Assembly (NCBI GenBank): GCA_035235625.1
Contig: CP141140.1
Coordinates: 8,700,685-8,764,684 of the forward strand
Direction of reading: 5' to 3'
DNA length: 64,000 bases
Source: Saururus chinensis
Taxonomy: Eukaryota > Streptophyta > Magnoliopsida > Piperales > Saururaceae
The notes under the pieces were generated by a model. That model worked only from the letters and a program-made list of their open reading frames with translations, was not told where the DNA came from and searched no databases. Both the position numbers and the translations under genes were made by a program. Shown piece after piece: positions 1 to 13,310 of the stretch (its first letter is position 1; the number at the start of each line of letters is the position of its first letter).

Positions 1-655
1 TATTTTTTAAAATACTTATAAATCACTCATAAAAGAACTATTCTTGAGCAATAATATGCCTCTAAAAAATTTTAAATACATGTAAAAGGAAAAACATTTT
101 GTAAGTTGAGGCTGGTCCCCATGTCATGCTTCAACTTTTGAAATAATATTCTAATTATTCTTTCGTGAACTGAGGTTGGTCCCCCTTGTATCTTGTTTCT
201 TTAGAAGAGTTTTTGAGTGTATTAGTGTGATATCATGTTGACCCTCTATTATATATTAATAAATCTATTTGGCTTTTCAATTAAACTAATTTTAGTTAAT
301 CTTAAAAAACTTGAAGCTATTAATTTGGGATAGGTATATATTAGTGTTTGTGTCTCTAATATTTTGTTTATATTTTTAAAAAAATATATCATACATAGAA
401 ATTATACATCTATTACAATTTAACGATGATATATATTATAGAAAAAGCCATCGGATCGAGATCTGATGGCACAAGGCGATAGAAACCAATTTGCTTCCTG
501 AGTGACATGTGTTGTTGGATCGAAATTCTAGTGATCATGATGTCAGGGACTCATGGACTCCTTAGTGAACCTTAGCTCATATAAATGGGTCTCATATATC
601 ATATATATGATACACAGTATTGACACATATATGTGATTATATATTGTTTTATATA

Positions 656-739
656 CTCTCTCTATCCTAGATTAATAACTTCATTTAATTTTTCAAAATA
701 AATTAATAAAATAAAGCTATTAATCTAAGACAAATGGAG
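656..739. mobile_element. Stowaway-like MITE, 84 bp
   Basis: Starts CTCTCTCTATCCTAG and ends CTAAGACAAATGGAG, which are decayed forms of the Stowaway terminus CTCCCTCCGTCC, and is flanked by TA on both sides (654-655 and 740-741), the target duplication of Tc1/mariner-type MITEs. The two halves can fold on each other (TTAATAAC... / ...GCTATTAA). Stowaway elements are non-autonomous and carry no gene. Confidence 0.6.
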
Positions 740-762
740 TATGTCATAAATATTTATTTAAA

Positions 763-1087
763 TTAGGGATGCCACTCGAGTTGGGTATATGAATAAACTC
801 GACCCGACCCTAATGGGTCGTGTTTGGTTTTTAAAATTCAACCTGAATAACTATTCAGGTCAAGCTCAGGTTTTAGGTGATCCAACCCCACCCGAATAAA
901 ATAATAAATATAAAATATAAAATATATATATTTTTTTAATATTATTTTTATAAAAAAAATATTCTCAACTGGTTAAATGGGTCGGGTTCTAGTTGGGATT
1001 ATTTGGGTCGGGTTGGGTTTGGGTTACAGTTTCATTAAGTAGTATTGGGTTTGGGTTTGGCAAAACTCAACCCAATGATATCCCTAA
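763..1087. mobile_element. hAT-like non-autonomous relic
   Basis: Begins TTAGGGATGCCACTCGAG and ends AATGATATCCCTAA, giving imperfect inverted ends of the plant hAT type (TAGGGATG.../...CATCCCTA). The inside is rich in repeated GGGTCGGGTT and CAACCCGA blocks, typical of this class. Flanking 8-mers agree at only about 6 of 8 positions, so the target duplication is decayed or the borders are a few bases off. Confidence 0.4.
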
Positions 1088-1093
1088 GTTAAA

Positions 1094-1141
<48 letters not shown>
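1094..1141. repeat. (TA)n microsatellite
   Basis: A run of TA dinucleotides about 45 bp long directly after the hAT-like relic. Confidence 0.85.
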
Positions 1142-1145
<4 letters not shown>

Positions 1146-1948
1146 CAAAATCATATTTAGGTTTGAGTTGGAGCTCGAGCTCAAGCCGACTAGAGTTGAG
1201 TTTGAGTTTTATTTGAGCCCAACCGAATCGAGCAGAGGTATATTCAAACTCGCTCGAACCTATTTGAGTTCAAATCTAGTTTAAGCAAAGTCCGATTTAA
1301 GTCGAACCTAATTTAAGTTAAGCTGAGCTGAGCTAAGCCGAGTCGGCTTAGCTCGTTAATAACCCTAGTCACAATAACAAAAATGATTTTTGAAATGGGT
1401 TTTAATGGTGCAAGTAATGCAACAGCTGTCCCAAGCCCCACATGCCACAATGTCGTTACCAAAAGACCTCGTTTCCAAACGCGGGCCTGAATACCCTTAT
1501 CATTCTTTAGTAATCTAACAAGGCTGTCAACCCCTATTCTTGAGCTTGACCAGCTTTCCATGATCTTCGCCCATGAATGTTTTTTAGCGAGAATCTTCGC
1601 TCATCACTCTTTTTTGGGTGTTAGAATCTTCGTGCATCACTAGCATTTAAGCAAAAAGAGAGAATTTTCGTGAGTAGTGCCACCTCCACGACGGGCTGTT
1701 ATCCACGGGACGAACCAACGAGCTCGTGTAAAGCGTTGATTTGTTTTTTAAGGCCTCTTACAACATAATTCTAATAATGAGCCAACAAAGATATGGACAA
1801 AGGGGGATCTGTCCACCAATTATATACCACTTGCTTATGTCTGTTCGTGTCTGCTTTAGTTTATATCATTCTTTGTCCAAGACCATCATCTATGAATACA
1901 AATATATATGAATAGATATAGACAAATACTTCAATTTTATTTTAATTT

Positions 1949-2236
1949 AAATTATTTAATATCTATATAATATGCTAAAATTATCCTAACATGCTTTATA
2001 GGTATTAAATTTATGTTTTTAAGTTGTCTAATATCTATGTAGCGTATTAAGAGTGTCCTAACATGTTACATAAGTTTTGGATATATATTTTTAAATTGTC
2101 TAGTACCTATATAGCATGTTAGGACTGTCCTAATACACTACATAAATATTGAATTCGTATTTTTAAATTATAAAGTACCTATGTCGTATATTAGAATTAT
2201 TCTAACATGCTACATAGGTATTGAATTTTATTTTTT
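1949..2236. repeat. Tandem repeat, ~72 bp x 4
   Basis: Four diverged head-to-tail units start near 1949, 2021, 2093 and 2165. Each runs from a TTGTCTAGTACCTATRTAG-like block through CCTAACATGCTACATA to a TTTTTAAATTG tail. The copies differ by many substitutions, so the array is old. No coding potential was seen. Confidence 0.7.
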
Positions 2237-2759
2237 TCATCTAATATACAGTAAACATTAATATTTGTGAGAGTGTTAAATAAGGGCAGCGAACGTGGGC
2301 ATTTTCAGATATAAATAAGGATATATCCATGTCCATAGTTCTCTATTAGGGTAAATAAAAAATTTAATCCGTGTCCAAGTTTATGTCTGCTCAAAACACA
2401 ATAAATTATCTATTTTATATAAAAACAAGCATAGATACAGATGGATATCTGGACTAAATATGTCCACTTAGTACCTATAGCCCAGTGTAATTTATACATG
2501 AGAGTCTTTGATATTAGGAAAACTCTTCCCACGGGCAACTGAACTTCCGAAAGAACATTCCATCCGAAATCAGTTGACGAACGATAACGGACGAGGGCAA
2601 TTGCGTTATATATGACTTCAACAAGGTTATTTGTATTTTTGAAAATTCAAAATGAGGAAATTTCGCAATTTGTCGGTTTAAAAGCCAGGATAGGAAGCGC
2701 CACCGCAGCGAATCAAAACGGTTCCGAGCTTATTGCTGCTCTTCCTCTCTCTCATCTCC

Positions 2760-3504
2760 CCAACACAGAGAGGGAGGGGAGGCGCGCTTCTGGAGCTTAT
2801 TGCCCACATTTCGTTCCTCGTTAATGTTGATCACTCCGTTCAAATCCTGTCCTTTCATCAACCTTTTTGATTAACATGGACCCTTTAACGCTAGCGTCAT
2901 TGTAGCTTCTGCATTTTGCATTTTGCTTCATGATCAACCACCTTGCCAATATCAAGAGGTGGGTCATCAAGTCTTGAAATGTTAAGTTGCTCTCCTTGGC
3001 TTTTCTGAATGTTTTGAAACTGTATTGTTGATTCTATTGGGTGTTTCTAAGCTTCGCTCTGTTTTTCTTCCTTATTTTTTGTCTATATATTTGATTTATT
3101 GCTGATTGTGATTCTTCTCATGCACTTGTTTCGTTTGTACTTTTACGAATTTGTTTTCATGAGCATGTGTTTTTCTTGTGTTTAATTAATTCAAAGCAAT
3201 TGCAATGAGAATTTCTTTTTCTTCCCTTGTCAAAGATACTGAAATGGTTGCATTCATCTTCTCTTTTTTTTTATGCAAGGGAAAAAGAGTGGCAATTTAT
3301 AGACGTTATAACTTCTATAAATCATCTTCTATTTATCAATTATTGTCCTTTTTAATGTATAATATTAAAAATTCAAGGGATTAAAGTATTCCTCTTTCAG
3401 AAAAATTGCGTTATTGTACTTCATCCACTCCTATTGTTAGTAGAAGCCCTCACTTTCAATAGTGAACTTTTGTTTCAGGATATTGAGCCTCCCCCATAGA
3501 GACA
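2760..3504 (+). promoter_or_regulatory. Probable promoter and 5'UTR (with intron) of CSC1-like gene
   Basis: The 745 bases before the CSC1-like start codon hold a CT/GA-rich stretch (2740-2780), then a T-rich, intron-like run from a possible donor at about 2958 (CAAGAG|GTGGGT) to an acceptor TTTGTTTCAG at 3479, leaving 25 bases of leader before ATG 3505. The donor is inferred only from sequence. No distinct TATA box could be fixed. Confidence 0.4.
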
Positions 3505-6500
3505 ATGGCCTCTCTTTCAGATATTGGTGTTTCAGCTGCTATTAACATCTTATCTGCGATTGCTTTCCTTGTGGCATTTGCCATTTTGCGACTACAGCCA
3601 TTTAATGATAGAGTCTATTTCCCAAAATGGTACCTTAAGGGCATAAGAAGTAGCCCAAGACACTCCGGAGCATTTGTGAGCAAGTTTGTCAACCTAGACA
3701 TAAAGACGTACACAAGGTTCTTAAATTGGATGCCTGCAGCATTAAGAATGCCAGAACCTGAGCTTATCGATCATGCTGGACTAGATTCTGTTGTATATAT
3801 TCGGATATACCTTCTTGGGTAAGATCAAGCATAATGTTTTATTTTATTTTTCAGTAATTTGCTATCTAATATGTTCTCTTAAATCTATTCCATCTCACTA
3901 TATGTTTTTTTACTCATAGCAATACTTTCACAAAATAAAATAATATTTTTAAGAATTTTACTTATTTTAGATAAAAGCACAAACTTATTAGAGCTACAAC
4001 TTCACTTTTCATATCAATTTGTTATATTTACATAAATGCCTTATTAATGCTCTGCAGTTTGAAGATATTTATTCCCATAACTTTTCTTGCCTTTGCCGTT
4101 TTGGTGCCTGTTAATTGGACAAGTGGAACTCTTGAGCATAGTCGTGATATAACTTTCAGTGATGTGGACAAGCTTTCCATATCCAATGTCGCATCCAATT
4201 CAAAAAGGTATACATTAATGTAGCATATTTTGTTTCTGTTTCCTGTCTCTTGACTTGCATACAGATGCATATAGGAAAATACTATCATGGACGCATGTTG
4301 AATGTTGTCATGAATATTATCTGAATATAAATGAAAATGACATTAATGTGTAAAGTTCATACTTAAGTTCATAGATCAGAACCGTAGCTTTTTTAATTAT
4401 TCTGTTTTTTTTTTAAATTATTCACTTCTCCATTTTTTTAATTCATAGTAGTTCTCCCTTCTTCTTAGGTCATGCTACAGCCTGTGTTATTAACACTAGG
4501 ACCCACTTAAGTAGCCTGGTAAATGCCAATTGATTGATGATGCTAATGATGACAATTGTAATGATGACGATGATATTAGTAGAATGTTGTTGCTAGATAG
4601 ACAAGTAGGAGAAGCAAATCATTTGTTGGTAGTCACCATGCTTGTATGAGAATTGTGAAACTTGTGTGGGAAACATGTGTACATAAAACTATGTCTTTTA
4701 TGCCATGTTCCTAGTTATATTTTTCATGGAAAGCTATTATAAATTCATTTTTTCTTTCTTTTCGCTTTGACAAGATGCTTGTGAAAATTTAGAAAGTAAA
4801 AGTTGATTTTAATATGATTTTTACTCCCATTTGCAGGTTTTGGGCCCACCTGGTTATGTTCTATGCCTTCACACTTTGGACATGTTGTGTCTTATATAAT
4901 GAATACAAGATTATAGCTAAAATGAGGCTGCATTTTCTTGCATCTGAAAATCGCCGCCCAGATCAGTTCACAGTGAGTGTGCTTTTTGAAATGCAATTGC
5001 TAGTCATGATTATGCAAAGAATCTATTTTAGCCTCTTGTGGTATATACACAGATATAAAGACAGTTTTTTATGCTAAATGCTAATATTACAGTATCTGGT
5101 TAATTGTTGGCAACAACTGAAGTACTTCTAGCAACGACAGCAGCACTTCCTGACAAATTCCTACTTACTGCTATATGCTTTAGGGAGGATGATGTATGAC
5201 TTGGTCAATGGTTTGTTTCAGGTTCTCGTGAAAAATGTTCCACCAGATCCTGATGAATCAGTCAGTGAGCATGTTGAACATTTCTTTTGTGTAAATCATC
5301 CTGATCATTACCTCACCCATCAGGTATTTCCCTTATCTGTGGGTTACTTTAAGTTCTTTAATATAATTAGATCAATAAGGAAAAAGGACTTCTCTACAAG
5401 ATGTTGATAATGAATTAGCCATTTTAGCAAGTATTTTTAAACATTTAAAACCATACATCACTCCAAATTGTTTTGGTGGACTCCTTAAGTGTAGTTATAG
5501 ACATCTCATCCTTAGTGCTTAGACGACACAAAGCTATATATGAAAAGCCTATGTTAATAAATACAGGTAACCTTAATGTCGTTCATTTCATCCCTGAAAT
5601 TCCATTCTTCATGTAGGTTGTATACAATGCCAATAAACTTGCACAGTTGGTGGAAAAAAAGAAAAGCTTGCAAAACCGGCTTGTCTACTATCAGAATAAA
5701 TTTGAAAGGAAACCTTTAAAGAAGCCAACTACAAAGGTATTTCTCATATGTATTGGATTTATCAATTATTAATGAGTGTGTCATCTCCTTTTTTCTTTTA
5801 GATCATGTTCTTTTGGATCTTGTTACCTACTAACTCGTCAGTCTGTGATCTCATACAAGTGTTCAATATAGACAGGTTTTTTAGGCCTCTGGGGAAAGAC
5901 TGTAGATGCTATTGACTACTATAGTGCTGAGATTGAGACATTATCGAAGGAAGTAAGTTTATTTAGGAACATTGCAAATTTTTCATTACGTTTTTTTTTT
6001 TGTGAGAGAGCTTTTACCATGTTCCTCTACTTTTTATCTGAATTGCTTATCCTATGGTTTTGTTTTGGTAATACATTTATTATATTTGATTTCTTGACTG
6101 TTCTTTTACTCAGTATTATAAAAACCACGAAATTGAAATTTGCAATTTTTTTAGTTGCAATGTTTTAAGTGTGTCCTCCATATAGTGAAGTTGCTCGGCT
6201 TTGTCCAGGAGGTTGCAGAAAGAGAGAGGGTTGTGAGTAATCACAAATCTATTATGCCTGCAGCATTTGTTTCATTCAGGACAAGGTGGGCAGCTGCTGT
6301 CTGTGCCCAAACTCAGCAATCTAGCAATCCAACACTGTGGTTAACCGAGTGGGCGCCTGAGCCACGTGATGTTTACTGGGCTAATCTTGCAATCCCTTTT
6401 GTTGAAATTACCATCCGCAAGTTGATAATGGCTATTGCCCTATTCTTTCTGACTTTCTTCTTTATGATTCCAATTGCATTTGTCCAATCATTAGCGAATA

Positions 6501-8144
6501 TCGAAGCCATCGAGAAAGTTGTTCCATTTTTAAGGCCACTGATTGAAATGTAAGTCTATTTACTATATTAGGTTAATGGCATGTTTTCTCTTGTTCAAAG
6601 TTTATGTTTTCATATATTAAACCTCTACTGCAGGAAGGTTGTCAAGTCCGTAATCCAAGGATTTCTTCCTGGGATTGCACTAAAGATATTCCTTATACTT
6701 CTTCCGACTATACTGATGACCATGTCCAAAATTGAAGGTTACACATCACTGTCTTCTCTAGAGAGGAGATCCGCTGGGAAATATTATTTGTTTTTACTGG
6801 TGAATGTTTTTCTTGGAAGCATAATTACTGGAACTGCATTTCAACAGCTCAAAAATTTTATGCATCAATCTGCAAATGAGTAAGACTAAAAAACTTGATC
6901 TGGCTTTAAGTTTCAATGGATTTTGTTTGTGACTTGTATTTATTGAAATTTATGATGCTTTTGCAGCATTCCAAAGACAGTTGGCGTGTCCATGCCTATG
7001 AAAGCAACATTTTTTATCACTTATATTATGGTAGATGGATGGGCTGGAGTTGCTGCAGAGATCCTTCGTCTGAAACCGTTGATTATGTACCATCTTAAAA
7101 ACACATTTTTAGTAAAAACTGAGCATGACAGAGAGGAGGCCATGGATCCTGGAAGCTTAGATTTTGCTTCATCTGAACCTCGGATACAATTGTATTTCTT
7201 ACTAGGACTCGTTTATGCTGCAGTCACACCATTCCTACTTCCTTTCATCTGTGTTTTTTTTGGCTTTTCATATCTCGTTTACCGTCATCAGGTAAAGTAA
7301 CTGTTTTAATTTGCATTAGTTTTTATTTTAAAATTAGGGAAGCCAAATATAAACCTGATCGTTATTAGTATTCAGTGTTATCTAGATTTTGATTACCATA
7401 ATCTAGGATTTTATTAAAATTGAAGAGAACATTCATTTCTATTAACCAAGAAGGCACTACTGTTATACATTCTGAGCCTACTTGTACTTCCTGAATTAAG
7501 ATTATAAACGTCTACAATCAAGCATATGAAAGCGGGGCGTCATTCTGGCCGGATGTTCACAGGCGTATAGTTATTGGGCTGGTGATCTCTCATATTCTTT
7601 TCTTGGGATTACTTAGTACCAAAGGCTCTGCGGAATCAACACCTTTGCTTATTGTTCTGCCCATATTGACGATATGGTTCCACATCTACTGCCGAAATCG
7701 CTTTCAGCCAGCATTTGTTCAGTTTCCGCTACAGGTTAGTCTTTCACGTCAGATCATTTTGCCAATTACTAGGATAACATCTTCAGTTAGCTTTAAATTG
7801 CTGAATGAACGTACTTATCTGGCAAATGGAATGTTAACTTATTTTGGTGACGCCTGTTATGTTCACGTTGATGTTTCAATTGCAAATTTTGTTTCCTTTG
7901 GCAGGATGCAATGGTGAAAGACACATTGGAGAGGGCTACTGACCCAAATTTTAATCTAAAAAGCTATCTCCAAGATGCTTATATTCACCCTGTCTTCAAG
8001 GATAAGTTAATTGAGAGACCTCAAGCCATTGACGAAGAAGAGAACAATCCACTTGTGGCAACAAAGCGTAATTCTCGTAGGAGCACACCTGGACTGAGCA
8101 TACATGGTTCTGAAGTCAGTTCGGAAACGGCTGGCGATGTATGA
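3505..8144 (+). CDS. CSC1-like calcium-permeable osmosensitive channel (OSCA family)
   Basis: Predicted mechanosensitive, hyperosmolality-gated cation channel of the OSCA/TMEM63 (DUF221) family, in the plasma or an inner membrane. I read 11 exons: 3505-3818, 4058-4207, 4837-4972, 5222-5323, 5617-5736, 5872-5952, 6209-6549, 6634-6879, 6967-7291, 7501-7734 and 7905-8144. They join in one frame to 762 codons, close to the ~770 of Arabidopsis CSC1. Residues 1-170 form the N-terminal membrane part (MASLSDIGVSAAINILSAIA), about 190-360 the cytosolic PHM7-like part, and about 365-690 the multi-span pore region. Family-typical stretches include GFLGLWGK, MPAAFVSFRTRWAAAVCAQ, WAPEPRDVYWANLAIP, VIQGFLPGIALK, FITYIMVDGWAG and EPRIQLYFLLGLVYA. 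The tail after residue 700 is hydrophilic and shorter and less conserved. All introns are GT-AG. A 5'UTR intron probably ends at the TTTCAG at 3474-3479. Nothing looks broken. Confidence 0.95.
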
Positions 8145-8768
8145 CAAGAGTTTATTGGTTATTGTCGATTTTCATGGTAGCAGCGATGATTTCATGTATA
8201 GATGTCACCCTTGGTTTACGAGGTAAATTTACCGAGCACGACAACGTAAAACTTCAGGCCTCAAGGGCACTCCGTGCAGGCAGTTCGTGTGAGTTCCGGG
8301 CAAGATTTACTTGGGTAGATTGACACTTTTTGTTACTTAGTAGCCCTTAATCCAAAAGGTCATTTAGTTTAATTGGTCTCTACATCAGTGTTATTTTCCA
8401 TAGGGATAGTGAAATCCCTCCAGCTGGGCTTAAGTTGGATGGAATATGTGGGCCTTAATAATCACTTGGGCCTTACATGTTCTTTCCAATTAAAACATAA
8501 TTAAAGGGGTCTGTTGGGTGATTATAGTTTTTTCTTTTTTTAGAGGGAAAATTTTGTTTTTATGGTTCTCTCGAGAAATTCGCAAACTGATTTTGTAGTT
8601 TTTTTCTAAACAATTATTCATAAATTAAAAATGGGGGAATTGCTTGCAATATACTCTTGTATGTTTAATTTAATCCGATATTAGGTATTTCATCGAGTGG
8701 TTATGCAAACATACTTTTCCATAGTGTACAAGAATGTCATTCTCAATATTACCTTTGGGTAAACACGG

Positions 8769-9121
8769 TTAGAGATGTCACCAATTTGGGTTTTGACAAA
8801 CTTATATCTGATACCATTTCTTAAATAGAAACCCAAACCTAACCTGATTATACCAACCTGATACCAATTGACTTGTCTACAATAAAAAAAATATTATTTA
8901 GATATTTTAAATTTTTTTTAGAAAGCACTTGATTATAAAGATAATAAATAAGATTTTAAATAGTTATTTAAGTTTATGTCTTATCTATAAAAAAAACCTA
9001 AGAGTTATCAAAATAAAAAAATATTTATTATTTTAATCGTGTTGGGTTGGAGCACCTGAAACCCCCATTAGGGTCAGGTCATATTGGGTTTTACCATATA
9101 GCCGACTTAAGTGTCATCTAT
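8769..9121. mobile_element. hAT-like non-autonomous element, 353 bp
   Basis: Ends TTAGAGATGTCAC and GTGTCATCTAT are inverted with respect to each other. The flanks AAACACGG (8761-8768) and AAACACTG (9122-9129) match at 7 of 8 bases, the duplication length of hAT transposons. The interior holds GGGTTGGAGCACCTGAAACCC-like blocks and no coding region. Confidence 0.6.
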
Positions 9122-10002
9122 AAACACTGTGGTTATTAAGGGGTTCTCCATGTTGCCAAGACACAACTTATACAATTTTCTTTGAGAAAATATCTACAAT
9201 ATTTACTTTTTAAACATTTATTTTAATATATTTAGATTAGTTTTTTTCCTTTCAATGTTACCCAGACAACATTTTTTCTTTGCAACTTGGCCTATGTATA
9301 TTTTTTTTTATTTCGAGTATACCCCAAGGACAAAGCTTGTTCTCATTTGTGTTGGCTAATAATTTATCCCTCGACATTTTGTCCACAAATGAAGTTTCTT
9401 ATACGGTAGCCATGGCTATTGTCCGTGGATATAGCCTCTTGGGTGATTGGATGAGGGCTGAAACAATTGAAGAGAACGAACAATGTGTTAATGACTTTGA
9501 GTAAGTAGGACAACTACGGCAAGGATATCTAAATTAAGTAACTTAGTATATAATAATAGTTTAAAATTATATATGTTATCTTCTTTAATAGTAGTTTTGC
9601 GATTAAACAAATTAGCTTATTTAGAAAAACCAATTAGAGCTATTAATATGGGATAAAGGAAATATTTAGTAACTAACTTTAGTGAAAAATTCAAATATAA
9701 CATTAACATGTTTGTATTTAAATTATTAAGAATTTAAATATAAGAAAATGACACTTATAATAGTTATGGAGAAATAAAAAATTTATTTATAAATAAGAAT
9801 GCCAACTAAATTTTAAAATGAACTGTACCTTATACAAATGGTCGAATACGATCTTTGCCCATGTTCCTGTCCAAAAATTGGCAGACAAAAAAATTCAACT
9901 AGACAGCTACAAATGCCTTGGACACGGGCCCAAATGTTGGATGACGGATGTCTTCGACCATCACTAACGATGCGATTGAATAGTAGCAAACCATCACCAC
10001 AA

Positions 10003-10040
10003 TGAAGAAGAAGAAGAAGATGATGATGATGAAGATAATT
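10003..10040. repeat. (GAA)n(GAT)n microsatellite
   Basis: GAAGAAGAAGAAGAAG is followed directly by GATGATGATGATGAAG. Confidence 0.8.
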
Positions 10041-10598
10041 TTAATCATTTTTTGCCTTTTTAATAAAAATAAGAATAGTATTAAACATTAAAACTAAGTG
10101 TATTTGAGGTAGAAGTTTGTAATATTGGGGCATGTTGAATGCAAAAAATCAACTTGGGTATACTTAGAATTAAAGTTTTAGTGCATACTTTAGATACTTC
10201 GTATTTTCTTACGTCTCCATCTCTAAAACTCCTTTTCTCCGTTGTTGTCTTCTCTACCTCATCCCCATCTCCACCTCCCTTGGTCCCTCCCAGGAGCCCC
10301 AACTCCATCCCTCCTCCCTAACCCCAACAACCACCCCTTGTAGGATTGGGTCCGATTTTATTACATACCCAACTGAGTGACATCTCTAGGAGTGTACCTC
10401 CTCCCCCTTTGCTATCGCTGAACTCAGTTGGAGCCTAACTTTTATCATATAATTAAGTGGTACATTCGCATAGGACGCTCACAGCCTTCATGGACCCCCA
10501 TTTGGCATTGGGCTGCCCATCGTTACGAACATGTTGCAAGCCTTTATGTGGGCGGGTGCAGAAACCTTATTGTATTATTAAAACTTGTACATTGGAAT

Positions 10599-10797
10599 GG
10601 GAAGAGTTTTTCTTCCTCTTTCTGACAATGAGCCAAGCATAAGTTTTACATGGGAGTCATTTATCTGCGAGATCGATGGTACACACATTAGCATTAGTAT
10701 CAAATATGCACTAGCATGTGTACTATCCATCTTAAATATCAGTGGCTCCTATGTCATGCTAAGCTCACTGTTAAAGGGGAGGAGGAACAACTCTTCC
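10599..10797. mobile_element. MITE-like copy, GGRAGAG-ended family
   Basis: Left end GGGAAGAGTTTTTCTTCC and right end GGAACAACTCTTCC are inverted. The inside holds CATTAGCATTAGTATCAA and AAGCATAAGT blocks that recur in the copies at 41275-41525 and 42179-42337 and in an end-fragment near 17740-17865. The family is unnamed by me; the superfamily is not resolved. Confidence 0.45.
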
Positions 10798-10946
10798 GAT
10801 GCTCGTCACTATATGCAATGCCTCATGTAGCATTGTAATATTTTCGCCAGTCAAATACCATGATCAGGGTTGAAGGAGCCCAGAACAAACACACACAATA
10901 GACATTTATTTTTGCTCAAACCAGCCACAACTTATGTCTGTTTGGC

Positions 10947-11388
10947 TACGGCTGCATGTCGGGTCGGGTTAGGCCAATATATGTAGGGCCGGACCTAACC
11001 CAAGATAGGAACCGAGTTCATTGGATCCAACCTGACCCGAGATAGGAACTGAAAAAACCAAGAGCTTGAAATAAGAAACGAGTTTCTATTTTGGGTCAGG
11101 TCGGTCCTAATAATTAAAACCAAATTGTCACTATTTTGGGTTGGTTCTATTTATAAAAAATTATACAAAATCATATAACTTTGTTCAAATATAATTTTGT
11201 AAGTTAATTAGGAACTCGGGTCGGGTCAATTCTTAAATTTTTTATTTGTAAGACCTAACCCGACCTAAAATTTACCTATTTATTTCTTGGACTTGACATG
11301 ACTTGAGATAGGACCCGACCCAACTTGGCCTGGGTCAATTTCGAGTCGATTCCATCCAAATCGGGCTCGGGTTTCCAATGCAGCCCTA
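10947..11388. mobile_element. hAT-like non-autonomous element, 442 bp
   Basis: Terminal inverted repeats TACGGCTGCATG and ATGCAGCCCTA are flanked by TGTTTGGC (10939-10946) and TGTTTGAC (11389-11396), a 7-of-8 match as expected for a hAT target duplication. Repeated GGGTCGGGTT / AACCCGACC blocks lie just inside both ends. No open frame of note. Confidence 0.65.
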
Positions 11389-11990
11389 TGTTTGACTCAT
11401 AGTCACTTGAAGTGAGATTCTTAGAGTTTGATCTATGCCTTAGGGAATCGGGGTTGTAATAAATAGCAAGTGTGCTACTGAGGAGGTGACAATTGAGAGT
11501 GTGGACCGTGTGGTTGAAGGGTAAAGAAGAGCAATGGTGGTTCAAATGCTCGATAAGGTAGTAACAATTAACAACAAGCATGTTAACTACCATTAGGGGT
11601 GCTAACGAGCTCATTCGAGTTGAGTTTTGGCTTCATGCAGTTCAAACTCAAAGTCAAAATCCTTGGCTCAAACTTGGCTCGAGTCTCAAATGAGCTCGAG
11701 CTTACTAGCTCGAACTCAACTCGAACCAAAAACACGAGCTTGAACTCGAGCTCAAACTCATTCTAACATAATGACAAGCCCAATTTAAATTGAGCTCGAC
11801 CTATATATAAAAATAATGCTAATTTTGCTAATTAGTGTCCTATTTATAAGTACCCACATGTGGCAGTGTGCGTGCACTAAGTACTCTCAGGCCACACAAT
11901 TTTGATTATGTCTAGTGCATGCTAACGAGCATACGATATGGAGCTTATTAAAATTTTTACTATATTTATTATATATATGAAAAAAAATTA

Positions 11991-12170
11991 TATGAGCTCA
12001 GGCTCACACGTGCCTACGTGAGCCCGGGCTCTATGGGCTGTTGGATTTATATCTAACGGCCCATAATACTCATGGGTTTAAATGACCATGAGTACTATGG
12101 GCCGCCAGATGTAAATCTGACAGCCCATAGAGCCCGAGCTCACGTAGGTGTATATGAGCCTGGGCTCATA
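11991..12170. mobile_element. Palindromic foldback MITE, copy 1 (180 bp)
   Basis: Almost the whole length is an inverted repeat. The left half (TATGAGCTCAGGCTC ... GGGCTCTATGGGCTG ... CCATAATACTCATGGG) is mirrored by the right half ending CCTGGGCTCATA. It is followed by a TA microsatellite (12176-12199). The same element occurs at 13311-13464 and 33308-33434. Such TA-associated foldback MITEs encode nothing. Confidence 0.75.
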
Positions 12171-12260
12171 TAAACTATATATATATATATATATATATAA
12201 CTCCCATAATCCATCTTCTCTTCGGAGAATCCACTATATATATATATATATATTGAGTCC

Positions 12261-12512
12261 CCTTAATATGCATCTAAAACGTATAACGAGCACATGCAAT
12301 TATTACATCATTGTCACACAATTTTGAAAGTGTAGTGGCTCTTACCTTAATATGCATCTAAAACATATAACGAGCATATGCAATTAATATATCACTGTCA
12401 CACAATTTTGAAAGTGTAGTGGCTCTTACCTTAATATGCGTCTAAAACATATAACAGGCACGTGCAATTAATACATCATTGTCACACAATTTTGAAAGTA
12501 TAGTGGCTCTTA
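12261..12512. repeat. Tandem repeat, 84 bp x 3
   Basis: Three direct units at 12261-12344, 12345-12428 and 12429-12512, each starting CCTTAATATGC and ending GTAGTGGCTCTTA (the last copy GGCTCTTAATC). Units differ at only a few positions, so the duplication is fairly recent. Confidence 0.85.
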
Positions 12513-13310
12513 ATCACACAACATGAGGGTTGAATCCCTTGCCCTTCCTGTGATTTGACATGCACTGAGTACATATTTTGATTTATAATAATTTTTTTCT
12601 TTAAAATTATATGAAAAATTATAAATAAAAGTTAATATGTGCTTAGAACAAATTGGCTCAAAGCCTCAAACTAGGTTGCACTCCCTTAGTTACTTTTAAC
12701 TCTCTAAAATATATAATATTAAAATATTATTATTGATTGAGTATGTATAAAAATACAGCAGCTAATTGTATAATCAATGTTGTCCCTTCTTTGAGATTTT
12801 ATTTTTAGATTATGACTACCCTTAATTTTGGTCTTACTATGCGACGAGATGTCTCGGGTATGTTTACATCTCATACCTTGAATAATGATTATCATGCAAA
12901 TCATATTGTACTAACAGCAAGAAACTTAAAGTTGTTCAGTCGTTGACCTATCCTAAATAAATATAACTTGCTTTTATTGTTAAAAAAAGATTCAACGAGT
13001 CAATGCTAAATAACTTTTAAAAAATTATTATAAAATTTTTAATTTCTAAAGGATTTTAACATTAGTCTCTACGTAAAATTTTAAAAAATATATCATAATT
13101 TATTTGACATGTAAATAATACTAACAATACAATTTTGTCTAATGACTAGCATATAGTTTGATATGTAATATAGTCTCTATTATATCCCATTACTGATTGT
13201 ACTATATATGTATATATTTTATTAAATCAAAATTCTATGATTTTAATATATATCACATATAGACATATATGTATTATGTGGATATATATATATATATAGG
13301 AAAAAGTTAA

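Larger units (their letters stand above)
1..2760. other. Intergenic, repeat-rich, no gene
   Basis: AT-rich sequence upstream of the CSC1-like gene. No open frame here resembles a known protein. It contains a Stowaway-like MITE (656-739), a hAT-like relic (763-1087), a TA microsatellite near 1098-1141, a second hAT-like fragment rich in GAGCTCGAG-type motifs (about 1154-1385) ending in TTAATAACCCTAG, and a four-copy 72 bp tandem repeat (1949-2236). These are described separately where they can be bounded. Confidence 0.6.
8145..10598. other. Intergenic, no gene seen
   Basis: Downstream of the CSC1-like stop. The first ~350 bases are probably its 3'UTR. Beyond that I see a hAT-like MITE (8769-9121), a half-preserved Stowaway-type segment around 9570-9660 (CTATTAATATGGGATAAAG), a GAA/GAT microsatellite at 10003-10040 and CT-rich, CCTCC-rich sequence at 10200-10400. 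Short open frames do not resemble known proteins. Confidence 0.5.

Noticed and set aside
12261-12512. Regular 84 bp repeats considered as a CRISPR-like array
   Set aside because: Plant nuclear DNA; whole units repeat head to tail with no unique spacers.
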